This document shows positions 26,545-35,641 of a stretch of 64,000 nt of DNA, piece by piece. Made by a program: the position numbers and the translations under genes. How positions within the stretch are numbered: the stretch's first letter is position 1; each line of letters opens with the position of its first letter. Under the pieces are notes generated by a model that searched no databases, was not told the DNA's origin, and was given only the letters and a program-made list of their open reading frames with translations. This DNA is from Zoogloea sp021286885. Lineage in GTDB: Bacteria > Pseudomonadota > Gammaproteobacteria > Burkholderiales > Rhodocyclaceae. The DNA lies in the NCBI RefSeq assembly GCF_041915215.1, contig NZ_JAYSBV010000005.1; one strand, written 5' to 3'.

Positions 26545-27483
26545 ATGACTGTCATGCTCAAATGTTTGTCCCACACCCCCCTGCGCGGCCTGAATGACCC
26601 GGGCGCGGCGGTGCTGGCCGAAGTGGATGCCCTGCTGGCCCAGGCCCGGGCCGAGGTGGAGGCCTTCGATCCCGAACTGATCGTCATCTTTGCGCCCGAC
26701 CACTACAACGGGCTGTTCTACGATCTGATGCCGCCCTTCGTGCTGGCCACCGCCGCCGAATCGGTGGGTGATTACCAGACCCGGCTGGGGGCGCTCTCTG
26801 TGCCCTCGGCGCTGGCCCTGGAGTTGGCGCGCTTTGTTCTCGATCAGGATCTGGATCTGGCCATTTCCCACCGGCTCCAGGTGGATCACGGCTGTACCCA
26901 GACCCTGGAGGAGCTGACCGGCGCCCTCGACCGCTATCCGGTCATCCCCATCATCATCAATGCGGTGGCGCCGCCCTTCGGCCCTTACCGCCGGGTGCGT
27001 GCGCTGGGGGAGGCTGTGGGCCGGTTCATCGCCACCCTGAACAAGCGTGTGCTGATTCTGGGCACGGGGGGCTTGTCCCATGAACCCCCGGTGCCCCTGC
27101 TGGCCGGGGCTGATCCGGCGGTGGCCGATTTTCTGATCGCCGGGCGTAATCCGACGCCCGAATTCCGCGCTGCCCGCCAGGCCCGCACCATCGCCACCGG
27201 CAAGATCTTTGGCACCCCCGAATGCCCCCTGACGCCCCTCAACCCGGCTTGGGATGAGGCCTTCATGCAGCTCATGATCGAAGGCCGGCTGGCCCAGGTG
27301 GATGCCTTCGTGATCGACGACATCTCCCGCCAGGCGGGGCGCTCCACCCACGAGGTGCGCACCTGGGTGGCTGCCTTTGCCGCCTTGGCGGCGCTGGGCC
27401 CTTACACCGCTCGCCAGGATTACTACCGCCCCATCAATGAGTGGATTGCCGGCTACGGCGCCCTGAGCGCCCAGCCCCGCTGA
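26545..27483 (+). CDS. mhpB: 3-carboxyethylcatechol 2,3-dioxygenase (extradiol ring cleavage)
   Basis: At 312 residues this matches E. coli MhpB in length and motifs: LKCLSHTPLRGLNDPG, IFAPDHYNGLFYDLMPPF and DHGCTQTLEELTG carry the conserved His residues that bind Fe(II) in the LigB superfamily. It cleaves 2,3-dihydroxyphenylpropionate to the 2-hydroxy-6-oxononadienedioate. It is the first gene of the catabolic operon and is followed by a two-component monooxygenase that would supply the catechol. Confidence 0.95.
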   Translation: MTVMLKCLSHTPLRGLNDPGAAVLAEVDALLAQARAEVEAFDPELIVIFAPDHYNGLFYDLMPPFVLATAAESVGDYQTRLGALSVPSALALELARFVLDQDLDLAISHRLQVDHGCTQTLEELTGALDRYPVIPIIINAVAPPFGPYRRVRALGEAVGRFIATLNKRVLILGTGGLSHEPPVPLLAGADPAVADFLIAGRNPTPEFRAARQARTIATGKIFGTPECPLTPLNPAWDEAFMQLMIEGRLAQVDAFVIDDISRQAGRSTHEVRTWVAAFAALAALGPYTARQDYYRPINEWIAGYGALSAQPR

Positions 27484-27542
27484 GCCCACCCCGCCCCCGG
27501 CCCGGGGGCCGCTCCACAGACCAGAACATCCAGGAGACATCC

Positions 27543-28760
27543 ATGAACAGTATCGACCCCGTCCACAGCACGGGCATCCCCACCGAAGCCGAAATCGTCC
27601 GCCGCGCCACCGATCTGATCCCCCTGCTGCGGGAGCGGGCCGAACGGTGCGAACGGGAGCGCATGGTGCCCGCCGAGACCATTCAGGCCTTTCAGGAGGC
27701 CGGCTTCTTCCGCATCCTCCAGCCCCGGCGCTGGGGCGGCTACCAGATGCACCCGAACGTGCTCAACAAGGTGTTGATGGAGCTGGCCCGGGGCTGCCCG
27801 TCCAGCGCCTGGAATGTGATGGTGCTGGGGGTGCATCCTTTCGAGGTGGGCCTGCTGCCGCCCCAGTGCGGGGATGAGCTGTGGGGCCAGGATGACAGCG
27901 TGCTGGTGTCGTCCTCCTATGCACCCTTTGGCACCGTCAAGGCGGTGGAAGGGGGCTACCGGCTGAATGGCGAGTGGCTCACGTCTTCGGGCTGCGACCA
28001 CGCCCAGGGCGGCGCTTTTGTGGGTGGCCGGGTGCAGGAGAACGGCGAGCTGGTGTTCCGCTCCTTCTGGGTGCAGCGCGCTGATTTCGAAATCGTGGAT
28101 GACTGGTTCGTGGTGGGCCTGGCGGGCACCGGCTCCAAGAAGCTGATCCTCAAGGAGGTGTTTGTGCCCGCATACCGCAGCCATGTGATCGGGGCCTACG
28201 ACCAGGGCTCCCACGGGGCGGTGGAAAACCTCTACAAGATGCCCTTCTTCTACGTGTTTTATGCCGCTGTTTCGTCGGTGATCATCGGCATGGCCCGGGG
28301 CATGGTGGATCTGTACATCGAGCACATGGTGCCGCGCCAGAACATCAACCAGGCGGTGGGGGCGGCGGTGAATGATCCCTTCATCAAGGGCCGGCTGGGT
28401 GAAGCCTACGCCAAGATCCTGGGGGCCTCGTCCCGGGTGCTGGCCAACACCGACGAAGCCTGGGCCTACGCCGCCCGGGGCGAGCTGGTGCCGCTGGAGG
28501 TGCGCATCCGCCACTTTGCGACCAATCAATTTACGGGTGGCGAGTGCTTTGACGCGGCCCACATGATCTTCAAGAAAACCTCCACCCGGGGCATCTGGAT
28601 GAACAGCCCCATGCAGCGCCAGATGCGCGACATCCTGGTGGGGGCCAATCACATCACCCAGAACCAGGACAACATCGGCGATCTGCTGGGCGGGCATCTG
28701 CTGGGCAACCCGCTGCCCCAGCCCAATCCCTTCGGCGTAAAGCCGGCCATGGTCGGTTGA
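27543..28760 (+). CDS. Acyl-CoA-dehydrogenase-fold flavin monooxygenase, oxygenase component (HsaA-like)
   Basis: The 405-residue protein has an N-terminal helical domain (LIPLLRERAERCERERMVP), the middle beta domain with GYRLNGEWLTSSGCDHA, and the C-terminal helical domain with ILVGANHITQNQDN. This is the group D aromatic hydroxylase fold, using reduced flavin from a separate reductase, which is the next gene. It likely hydroxylates the monophenol to the catechol for MhpB. The usual single-component MhpA hydroxylase is absent from the operon. The substrate is inferred. Confidence 0.88.
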   Translation: MNSIDPVHSTGIPTEAEIVRRATDLIPLLRERAERCERERMVPAETIQAFQEAGFFRILQPRRWGGYQMHPNVLNKVLMELARGCPSSAWNVMVLGVHPFEVGLLPPQCGDELWGQDDSVLVSSSYAPFGTVKAVEGGYRLNGEWLTSSGCDHAQGGAFVGGRVQENGELVFRSFWVQRADFEIVDDWFVVGLAGTGSKKLILKEVFVPAYRSHVIGAYDQGSHGAVENLYKMPFFYVFYAAVSSVIIGMARGMVDLYIEHMVPRQNINQAVGAAVNDPFIKGRLGEAYAKILGASSRVLANTDEAWAYAARGELVPLEVRIRHFATNQFTGGECFDAAHMIFKKTSTRGIWMNSPMQRQMRDILVGANHITQNQDNIGDLLGGHLLGNPLPQPNPFGVKPAMVG

Positions 28761-28770
28761 GGAGGCAGGC

Positions 28771-29334
28771 ATGAATGCCCAGATCAACCAGCGTCTCGAC
28801 TGGACGCCCAACCCCGGCCTGGCCGAACTGCCCACCGTCAGCCCCGAGGATCACCGCTACGGGATGCGTCACTTTGCCCTGGGCGTCACTGTCATCACGG
28901 CGGCGGCGGGTGGGCGCCGGGCGGGCCTCACGGCCACGGCGGTCTGCTCCGTCACCGCCGACCCGCCCCGGCTGGTGGTGTTCATCAACAAGAACGTGCA
29001 GGCCAGCGAACTCATCCTCGCCAGCGGCGCCCTCAGCGTGAACGTGCTGGCCGCCGAGCAGGAGGATGTGGCCCGGGCCTTTGCCGGCATGGTCAAGGAC
29101 GTGCATGGGGAAGACCGCTTTGGCTATGGCCACTGGTCGGCCCTCCAGACCGAGGCGCCCTGCCTGGATGGGGCGCTGGCCAATTTCGATTGCCGGGTGA
29201 TCAAGGTGTTCGACGAAAGCACCCACCACGCCTTCCTGTGCGAAGTGCTGGCCACCCGGGAGCGCCAGGACGGCGCCGCCCTGATTTACCTGAATGGTGC
29301 GTTCCGCGCCATGAGCCAGGTGCCCGAGGCCTGA
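28771..29334 (+). CDS. Flavin reductase, partner of the flavin monooxygenase
   Basis: A 187-residue protein of the FMN-binding split-barrel flavin reductase family: GVTVITAAAGGRRAGLTATA near residues 38-57, NVQASELILASGALSVNVLA and GALANFDCRVIKVFDES. It makes FADH2 or FMNH2 from NAD(P)H for the monooxygenase encoded 10 bases upstream. A GGAGG motif lies before its ATG. Confidence 0.92.
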   Translation: MNAQINQRLDWTPNPGLAELPTVSPEDHRYGMRHFALGVTVITAAAGGRRAGLTATAVCSVTADPPRLVVFINKNVQASELILASGALSVNVLAAEQEDVARAFAGMVKDVHGEDRFGYGHWSALQTEAPCLDGALANFDCRVIKVFDESTHHAFLCEVLATRERQDGAALIYLNGAFRAMSQVPEA

Positions 29335-29382
29335 GCGCCTGGCTTCGAGCATCTGAGCCCATCACAACAAGAAGGAGGAGAC

Positions 29383-30528
29383 ATGAAGAAAATCTGCACA
29401 TCCCTGCGCGTTCTGCCCCTGCTGCTGGGGCTCGCGGGCGCCCCGCTGGCCCATGCCGACATCAACGTGGGGGTGATTGCGTCCCTCACCGGCCCGGCGG
29501 CCGCCCTGGGGGCCGAAACCCGCAAGGCGGTGGCCCTGTTCCCCACCAGCCTGGGGGGCGAGAAGCTCAACTTCATCGTGCTGGACGATGGCACCGACCC
29601 GACCAATGCGGTCAAGAACGTGCGCAAGCTGATCTCCGAAGACAAGGTGGACGTGATCCTCGGCCCCAATCTGATCAGCACCGCCATGGCCATGGCCGAT
29701 GTGGCCAACGGCGAGAAAACCCCCATGGTGTCGGTGGCGCCCCTGGATGTGGCCGGCGACAAGCGCGGCTATGTGTTCCGTAGCGAGCCCTCCGCCGATC
29801 TGATGGTGAACCGGGTGGTGGCCGATATGGTGGAAAGCGGCGCCCGTACGGTGGGTTTCATCGGTTTTTCCGATTCCTGGGGGGAGCTGCTGCTCAAGTC
29901 TTTGGTGAAAGCCAGCGAGGGCAAGCTCCAGATCGTCGCCACCGAGCGCTATGGGCGAACCGATCCCAGCGTTCAGGCCCAGGCGCTCAAGCTGATGGCG
30001 GCCAAGCCGGACGTGATCTTTGTGGGGGCTTCCGGCACCCCCGCCGCGATGCCCCAGATCACCCTGCGGGAGCGGGGCTACAAGGGCAAGATTTACCAAT
30101 CCCACGGCGTCACCAGCAAGGAATTTCTGCGGGTCGGGGGCAAGGCGGTGGAAGGGGCAGTGATTCCGGTGGGGCCGGTGCTGGTGGCTGAGCAGCTGCC
30201 GGAGAGTCATCCCACCCGCAAGAGCGGCGCCGCTTTTGTGAAGGATCTGGAAACCCGCCATGGTCCTGATTCCCGCTCCACCTTCGCGGGGGCCTCCTGG
30301 GATGCCTGGCTGCTGGCCCAGGCGGGCTTGCAGACGGCCCTCAAGGGCAAGGCCAAACCGGGTACGCCCGAATTCCGCGCCGCCGTGCGGGAGGGCATCG
30401 AAAAAAGTGGCCGGCTGGTGGGGGTGAACGGCGTGTATGGCATGAGCAGCGCCGACCATGCCGGCTATGACCCGGCCGCCATCGTGCTGGTCAAGGTCGA
30501 GAACAACCACTGGAAGCTGCTCAAATGA
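29383..30528 (+). CDS. Periplasmic binding protein of a Liv-type ABC transporter (aromatic acid uptake)
   Basis: The 381-residue protein has a signal peptide ending near PLAHA, then a LivK/type I binding fold with VGVIASLTGPAAALG and DNGT-like LDDGTDPTNAVKNVRKLI. Its place inside the mhp operon, with permease and ATPase genes further down, argues for uptake of the phenylpropionoid substrate rather than amino acids. A strong AAGGAGG site precedes the ATG. Confidence 0.92.
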   Translation: MKKICTSLRVLPLLLGLAGAPLAHADINVGVIASLTGPAAALGAETRKAVALFPTSLGGEKLNFIVLDDGTDPTNAVKNVRKLISEDKVDVILGPNLISTAMAMADVANGEKTPMVSVAPLDVAGDKRGYVFRSEPSADLMVNRVVADMVESGARTVGFIGFSDSWGELLLKSLVKASEGKLQIVATERYGRTDPSVQAQALKLMAAKPDVIFVGASGTPAAMPQITLRERGYKGKIYQSHGVTSKEFLRVGGKAVEGAVIPVGPVLVAEQLPESHPTRKSGAAFVKDLETRHGPDSRSTFAGASWDAWLLAQAGLQTALKGKAKPGTPEFRAAVREGIEKSGRLVGVNGVYGMSSADHAGYDPAAIVLVKVENNHWKLLK

Positions 30529-31331
30529 GGGCCCCCGAGATGGATGCCGCGCCCCTCCTGAGCCCCCAGGCTGCCGCTGATCTGCTGTATCAGGCCCACC
30601 AGACGGGCCAGCCCGTGCCGCCCCTGCGGGGGCGTCTGGCGGTGGGCGACGGGGATGGCGCTTATCAGATCCAGGAGCTCAACACCCGCCGCTGGCTGGC
30701 CGAAGGGCGCCGCCTGGTGGGGCGCAAGATCGGCCTCACCTCCCGGGCTGTCCAGGCCCAGTTGGGGGTGGATCAGCCGGATTTCGGGATGCTGTTTGCC
30801 GACATGGCGGTGGGGGATGGAGAGCCCATTCCGCCAGGGCGGCTGATTCAGCCCAAGGTAGAGGCCGAGGTGGCCCTGGTGCTGGGGCGCGACCTGACGC
30901 ATGCCCATCACACCTTTGCCGACCTGATCCGCGCCACCGAATACGTGCTGCCCGCCCTGGAAGTGGTGGATAGCCGAATTGCTGGCTGGGACATCAAGTT
31001 CCTCGACACCGTGGCAGACAACGCTTCGAGTGGCCTGTTCGTGCTCGGGGGCCAGCCCCGGCGCCTGGCAGATGTGGATCTGGCCGCCTGTGGGATGGAG
31101 CTGCTGGCCGGCCAGGAGGTGCTGTCCCGGGGCAATGGGCGGGCCTGCCTGGGCCACCCGCTCAATGCGGCGGTGTGGCTGGCCAATGTGATGGCCCGCT
31201 GTGGCCGTCCCCTCCGGGCTGGTGATGTGGTGCTCACGGGCGCCCTGGGCCCCATGGTGCAGGCCCGCCCGGGAGAGGCCTATGTGGCACGCATCGAAGG
31301 TCTGGGCGAAGTCCGGGCCCTGTTTGGCTGA
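30525..31331 (+). CDS. mhpD: 2-keto-4-pentenoate hydratase
   Basis: At 268 residues it equals MhpD length and contains RRLVGRKIGLTSRAVQAQLG, the metal-ligand context PKVEAEVALVLGRDL (Glu residues near 108-110) and LTGALGPMV. It hydrates the dienoate to 4-hydroxy-2-oxopentanoate. The start overlaps the binding-protein stop by 4 bases. Confidence 0.94.
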   Translation: MRAPEMDAAPLLSPQAAADLLYQAHQTGQPVPPLRGRLAVGDGDGAYQIQELNTRRWLAEGRRLVGRKIGLTSRAVQAQLGVDQPDFGMLFADMAVGDGEPIPPGRLIQPKVEAEVALVLGRDLTHAHHTFADLIRATEYVLPALEVVDSRIAGWDIKFLDTVADNASSGLFVLGGQPRRLADVDLAACGMELLAGQEVLSRGNGRACLGHPLNAAVWLANVMARCGRPLRAGDVVLTGALGPMVQARPGEAYVARIEGLGEVRALFG

Positions 31332-31388
31332 GGCGCCGCGCCCCAGCCTTCAAGCCCCCAACAGCGCAAGCACGAGAAGAAATTGAAC

Positions 31389-32288
31389 ATGAGCAAAAAA
31401 ATCAGATGTGCCCTGATCGGGCCGGGCAATATCGGCACCGATCTGCTTTACAAACTCCAGCGTAGCCCGGTGCTGGAGCCGGTCTGGATGGTGGGCATCG
31501 ACCCTGATTCCGACGGCCTCGCCCGGGCCCGCGCCCTGGGCCTCAAGACCACCGCCCTGGGGGTGGATGGGCTCCTGCCCCACGTGCAGGAAGACCGCAT
31601 CCAGATCGCCTTCGACGCCACTTCCGCCTACGTCCATGCCGAAAACAGCCGCAAGCTGAACGCCCTGACCCCCGCCGCCATTGGCCCCTACTGCGTGCCT
31701 CCGGTGAATCTGCTGGCCCATGTGGGGCGAGGGGAAATGAATGTGAATATGGTCACCTGCGGCGGCCAGGCCACCATTCCCATGGTGGCGGCGGTGAGCC
31801 GGGTGCAGAAGGTGAAGTACGGCGAAATCGTCGCCACGGTGGCCTCCAGATCCGCCGGCCCCGGCACCCGCAAGAACATTGATGAATTCACCCGCACCAC
31901 TGCCGGCGCGATAGAGAAAGTGGGCGGCGCCGAAAAGGGCAAGGCCATCATCATCATCAACCCCGCCGAACCGCCGCTCATCATGCGCGACACGGTGCAT
32001 TGCCTGGTGGAAGGCGAGCCGGATCAGGCCCGCATCATCGAATCGGTGCAGGCCATGATTCTGGAAGTGCAGAAGTACGTGCCCGGCTACCGGCTGGTGA
32101 ATGGGCCGGTGTTTGATGGCAACCGGGTTTCCCTCTATCTGGAAGTGGAAGGCCTGGGGGATTACCTGCCCAAGTACGCGGGCAATCTGGACATCATGAC
32201 CGCTGCGGCTGCGCGCACCGCTGAAATGTTTGCCGAACAGATCCTGGCGGACCGGCTGCAAGCGGCGCCCCGGGCAGTTCAGGCCTAA
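31389..32288 (+). CDS. mhpF: Acetaldehyde dehydrogenase (acylating)
   Basis: A 299-residue CoA-acylating aldehyde dehydrogenase: Rossmann motif ALIGPGNIGTDL at about 8-19 and catalytic Cys124 in NMVTCGGQATIP. It converts acetaldehyde from the aldolase to acetyl-CoA, channelled within the MhpE-MhpF complex. I chose ATG at 31389 (MSKKIRCALIG) over TTG at 31383. Confidence 0.95.
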   Translation: MSKKIRCALIGPGNIGTDLLYKLQRSPVLEPVWMVGIDPDSDGLARARALGLKTTALGVDGLLPHVQEDRIQIAFDATSAYVHAENSRKLNALTPAAIGPYCVPPVNLLAHVGRGEMNVNMVTCGGQATIPMVAAVSRVQKVKYGEIVATVASRSAGPGTRKNIDEFTRTTAGAIEKVGGAEKGKAIIIINPAEPPLIMRDTVHCLVEGEPDQARIIESVQAMILEVQKYVPGYRLVNGPVFDGNRVSLYLEVEGLGDYLPKYAGNLDIMTAAAARTAEMFAEQILADRLQAAPRAVQA

Positions 32289-32301
32289 GGAGGGTTTCGG
32301 A

Positions 32302-33333
32302 ATGGATCTGCAAGGCAAGAAAATCACCGTCCACGACATGACCCTGCGGGACGGCATGCACCCCAAGCGCCACCAGATGAGTCTGGAACAGATGGTGTCC
32401 ATTGCCACCGGGCTGGATGAAGCCGGTATTCCCCTGATTGAAGTCACCCACGGCGACGGCCTGGGCGGCTCCTCGGTGAATTACGGTTTTCCCGCCCATA
32501 CGGATGAGGAATACCTGGGGGCCGTGATTCCAAAAATGAAGCAGGCCAAAATCTCGGCCCTGCTGCTGCCCGGCATCGGCACCGTCGATCACCTCAAAAT
32601 GGCCCGGGATCTGGGCGTCAGCACCCTCCGCGTGGCCACCCACTGCACCGAAGCCGACGTATCGGAGCAGCACATCACCCTGGCCCGCACGTTGGAGATG
32701 GACACGGTGGGTTTCCTGATGATGAGCCACATGAACAGCCCTGAAGGGCTGGTCAAGCAGGCCAGGCTGATGGAAGGCTACGGCGCCAACTGCATCTACA
32801 TCACCGATTCCGCCGGCCACCTGCTGCCCGAGGGCGTCAAGGCCCGCCTGGGGGCGGTGCGTGCCGCCCTCAAGCCCGAAACCGAGCTGGGTTTCCATGG
32901 CCACCACAATCTGGCCATGGGCGTCGCCAACTCCATCGCCGCCATTGAAGCCGGCGCCACCCGCATCGACGCCGCCGCCGCCGGCCTGGGGGCCGGGGCG
33001 GGCAACACGCCGATGGAGGTTTTCATCGCCGTGGCCACCCTGATGGGCATCGAAACCGGCGTGGATGTGGCCAGGATCAGCGATGTGGCCGAAGACCTGG
33101 TCTTCCCCATCATGGACTTCCCCATCCGCATCGACCGGGACGCGCTAACGCTGGGGTATGCGGGCGTGTATGGCTCCTTCCTGCTGTTTGCCAAGCGGGC
33201 GGCGGCCAAGTACGGCGTGCCCGCCCGGGACATTCTGGTGGAGCTGGGCCGTCGCGGCATGGTGGGCGGTCAGGAAGACATGATCGAAGACACCGCCCTG
33301 ACCATGGCCCGCGCCCGGGGGCTGGTGGGCTGA
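32302..33333 (+). CDS. mhpE: 4-hydroxy-2-oxovalerate aldolase
   Basis: The 343-residue TIM-barrel aldolase of the HMGL/DmpG family has VHDMTLRDGMHPKRH near the N-terminus (metal-binding Asp and catalytic Arg) and FHGHHNLAMGVANS (metal His residues) around residue 195. It splits 4-hydroxy-2-oxovalerate into pyruvate and acetaldehyde. AAGGAGGG precedes its ATG, 13 bases after mhpF. Confidence 0.95.
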   Translation: MDLQGKKITVHDMTLRDGMHPKRHQMSLEQMVSIATGLDEAGIPLIEVTHGDGLGGSSVNYGFPAHTDEEYLGAVIPKMKQAKISALLLPGIGTVDHLKMARDLGVSTLRVATHCTEADVSEQHITLARTLEMDTVGFLMMSHMNSPEGLVKQARLMEGYGANCIYITDSAGHLLPEGVKARLGAVRAALKPETELGFHGHHNLAMGVANSIAAIEAGATRIDAAAAGLGAGAGNTPMEVFIAVATLMGIETGVDVARISDVAEDLVFPIMDFPIRIDRDALTLGYAGVYGSFLLFAKRAAAKYGVPARDILVELGRRGMVGGQEDMIEDTALTMARARGLVG

Positions 33334-33478
33334 GCCTGCCGCGCTCCGTCGCGCTGCGCGGTATTACCAGGTAGTTCGCCCCACTTTCCGCTTCTCCCCA
33401 TGCGCACTCCGGCCCCTCGGGCCGGGGGAAACGGCTGCCCGTGAAGGGCGCCGTTGTGCCCATTTTTGGAGTCCTTGC

Positions 33479-35641
33479 ATGGATGCATCAATCATTGCGC
33501 TGCTGGCGCAGGACGGCATCACCAACGGGGCCGTGTACGCCCTGCTGGCCCTTGCCCTGGTGCTGGTGTTCGCCGTCACCCGCATCATCTTCATTCCCCT
33601 GGGCGAGTTTCTGGCCTGGGGCGCCCTCAGTCTGGCGGCCCTGGAGGCCGGCCAGCGTCCTGCCACCCTGTGGGTGCTGCTGGCCACGGGCGTGGCGACC
33701 TTCGGGGCGGATCTTCTGGCCCAGCGTCGCCCGGGGGCGCCCCGCCTGGGGCCCTCGGCCCTGGCCAATCTGGCTTACCCCCTGCTGATGGCGGGGCTGT
33801 GTTGGAGTCTGCCCCTGGCCGAACTGCCCCTGCCGGCCAAGGTCGCCCTGGCCCTGGGGCTGGTGGTGCCCCTCGGGCCCATGCTCTACCGGCTGGTGTT
33901 TCAGCCCCTGGCCGATGCCTCGGTGCTGGTGCTGCTGATCGTGGCGGTGGCCCTGCATCTGCTGATGGTGGGGCTGGGGCTGTTGATGTTCGGCCCTGAG
34001 GGGTCGCGCACGCCCGCTTTCAGCGATGCCCAGTTCGCCTGGGATACGCTCCAGATCAGCGGCCACGCGCTGCTGGTGTGGGGGCTGTCGCTGGCCCTGA
34101 TCCTGGCCCTCTACCTGTATTTTGAGCGCAGCCTGGGGGGTAAGGCCCTGCGTGCCACCGCGATCAACCGCAATGGCGCACGCCTGATGGGCATTTCACC
34201 GGCCCTGGCCGGGCGCCAGACTTTCTGGCTGGCCGCACTGATTGGCACCTTGGCGGGGCTGATGCTGGCGCCCCTCACCACCGTCTATTACGACAGCGGC
34301 TTTCTGGTGGGGCTCAAGGGCTTCGTGGCCGCCATCATCGGTGGGCTGGCCAGCTATCCCCTGGCCGCTGCGGGCGCCCTGGTGGTGGGCTTGCTGGAGT
34401 CGTTTGCCTCGTTCTGGGCCAGCGCCTACAAGGATGTGCTGGTTTTTGCGCTGATTCTGCCGGTCTTGAGCTGGCTCTCCTGGAAAACCCATCACCCGGA
34501 AGAGGAAGAGGGCAGCAGTCCGGCTCCGGCACCGGCCCGGGCCGGGGGCCTAAACCCACGCTGGGTTGAGGCGGGGTTTTTGGCATTGCTGGGCGTGGCG
34601 CCCCTGTTTCTGCCGGAATTCCACATCACCCTGCTCAACTACGTGGGCATCTCGGCCCTGGTGGCCCTGGGGCTGGTGCTGCTGACGGGGGTGGGCGGCC
34701 TCACCTCCTTTGGTCAGGCGGCCTTTGTCGGGCTGGGGGCCTACACCACTGCCTGGCTCACCACCAGCCCGGCGCTGCCCGAAGGGCTGCAGCCCCTGGG
34801 GGGCTCGCCCTGGGTGGCGCTGGGCGTGGGTTTGGTGCTGACGGCGCTGGTGGCGATTGTGATCGGCTCCCTCACCCTCAAGCTCTCCGGCCACTATCTG
34901 CCCCTGGGCACTTTGGCCTGGGGGATCAGCCTGTACTTCCTGTTTGGCACCATGGAGTTCCTGGGCGGGCATGGGGGTTTGTCGGATTTGCCCCCGGTGG
35001 CGCTGTTCGACTTTCCGCTGGCGGATAACCGGCATTACTTCTACCTCGTCTGGGCCTTTCTGCTGGTGGCGCTCCACACCACCCGTAATCTGCTGGATTC
35101 CCGCGAGGGGCGGGCGATCCGCGCCCTCAAGGGGGGCATTGTGATGGCCGAAGCCATGGGCGTGGATACAGCCCGGGCGCGGATGGTGATCTTCGTGATT
35201 GCCGCCCTGCATGCCTGTGCGGCGGGCTGGCTGTATGCCCACCTGCAACGCTTCGTGAACCCCACGCCCTTCGGGCTGCATATAGGCATCGAATACCTGT
35301 TCATGGCGGTGGTGGGGGGGCGCCGGGCAGGTGTGGGGCGCCGTGCTCGGGGCCGGGGTGATCACCCTGCTCAAGCAATGGCTGCAGGATGTGTTGCCGC
35401 GCCTGCTGGGCAGTGCCGGCAACTACGAGAGCATTGTGTTTGGGCTGCTGGTGGTGTTGATGCTGCACCGGGCCCGGGCGGGCTTGTGGCCCTGGCTGGC
35501 CCGGCTGGTGCCGGTGCGCGCCCGCCCCCGGGTGCTGGACCCCGAGGCTGCGCCTTTGCCGCGCAAGCCCCAGCCGCCCCATGGGGAGGTGATTCTGGAA
35601 GCGCGCCAGGTGACCCGGCGTTTTGGCGGGCTGGTGGCTAA
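33479..35641 (+). CDS. Fused LivH-LivM permease, frame broken near 35314-35320
   Basis: The frame starts MDASIIALLAQDGITNGAVYA, the LivH N-terminus, and runs through a LivH half (to about residue 345), an acidic/proline linker (HHPEEEEGSSPAPAPA) and a LivM half beginning about residue 360 (LTSFGQAAFVGLGAYTTAWL). After the LivM motif FMAVVGG the frame turns into unrelated Arg/Gly-rich sequence. The proper continuation is in the next frame, which encodes the rest of LivM and a LivG ATPase. The break is in a run of seven G. It is downstream of mhpE in the same operon and imports the substrate. Confidence 0.8.
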   Translation: MDASIIALLAQDGITNGAVYALLALALVLVFAVTRIIFIPLGEFLAWGALSLAALEAGQRPATLWVLLATGVATFGADLLAQRRPGAPRLGPSALANLAYPLLMAGLCWSLPLAELPLPAKVALALGLVVPLGPMLYRLVFQPLADASVLVLLIVAVALHLLMVGLGLLMFGPEGSRTPAFSDAQFAWDTLQISGHALLVWGLSLALILALYLYFERSLGGKALRATAINRNGARLMGISPALAGRQTFWLAALIGTLAGLMLAPLTTVYYDSGFLVGLKGFVAAIIGGLASYPLAAAGALVVGLLESFASFWASAYKDVLVFALILPVLSWLSWKTHHPEEEEGSSPAPAPARAGGLNPRWVEAGFLALLGVAPLFLPEFHITLLNYVGISALVALGLVLLTGVGGLTSFGQAAFVGLGAYTTAWLTTSPALPEGLQPLGGSPWVALGVGLVLTALVAIVIGSLTLKLSGHYLPLGTLAWGISLYFLFGTMEFLGGHGGLSDLPPVALFDFPLADNRHYFYLVWAFLLVALHTTRNLLDSREGRAIRALKGGIVMAEAMGVDTARARMVIFVIAALHACAAGWLYAHLQRFVNPTPFGLHIGIEYLFMAVVGGRRAGVGRRARGRGDHPAQAMAAGCVAAPAGQCRQLREHCVWAAGGVDAAPGPGGLVALAGPAGAGARPPPGAGPRGCAFAAQAPAAPWGGDSGSAPGDPAFWRAGG

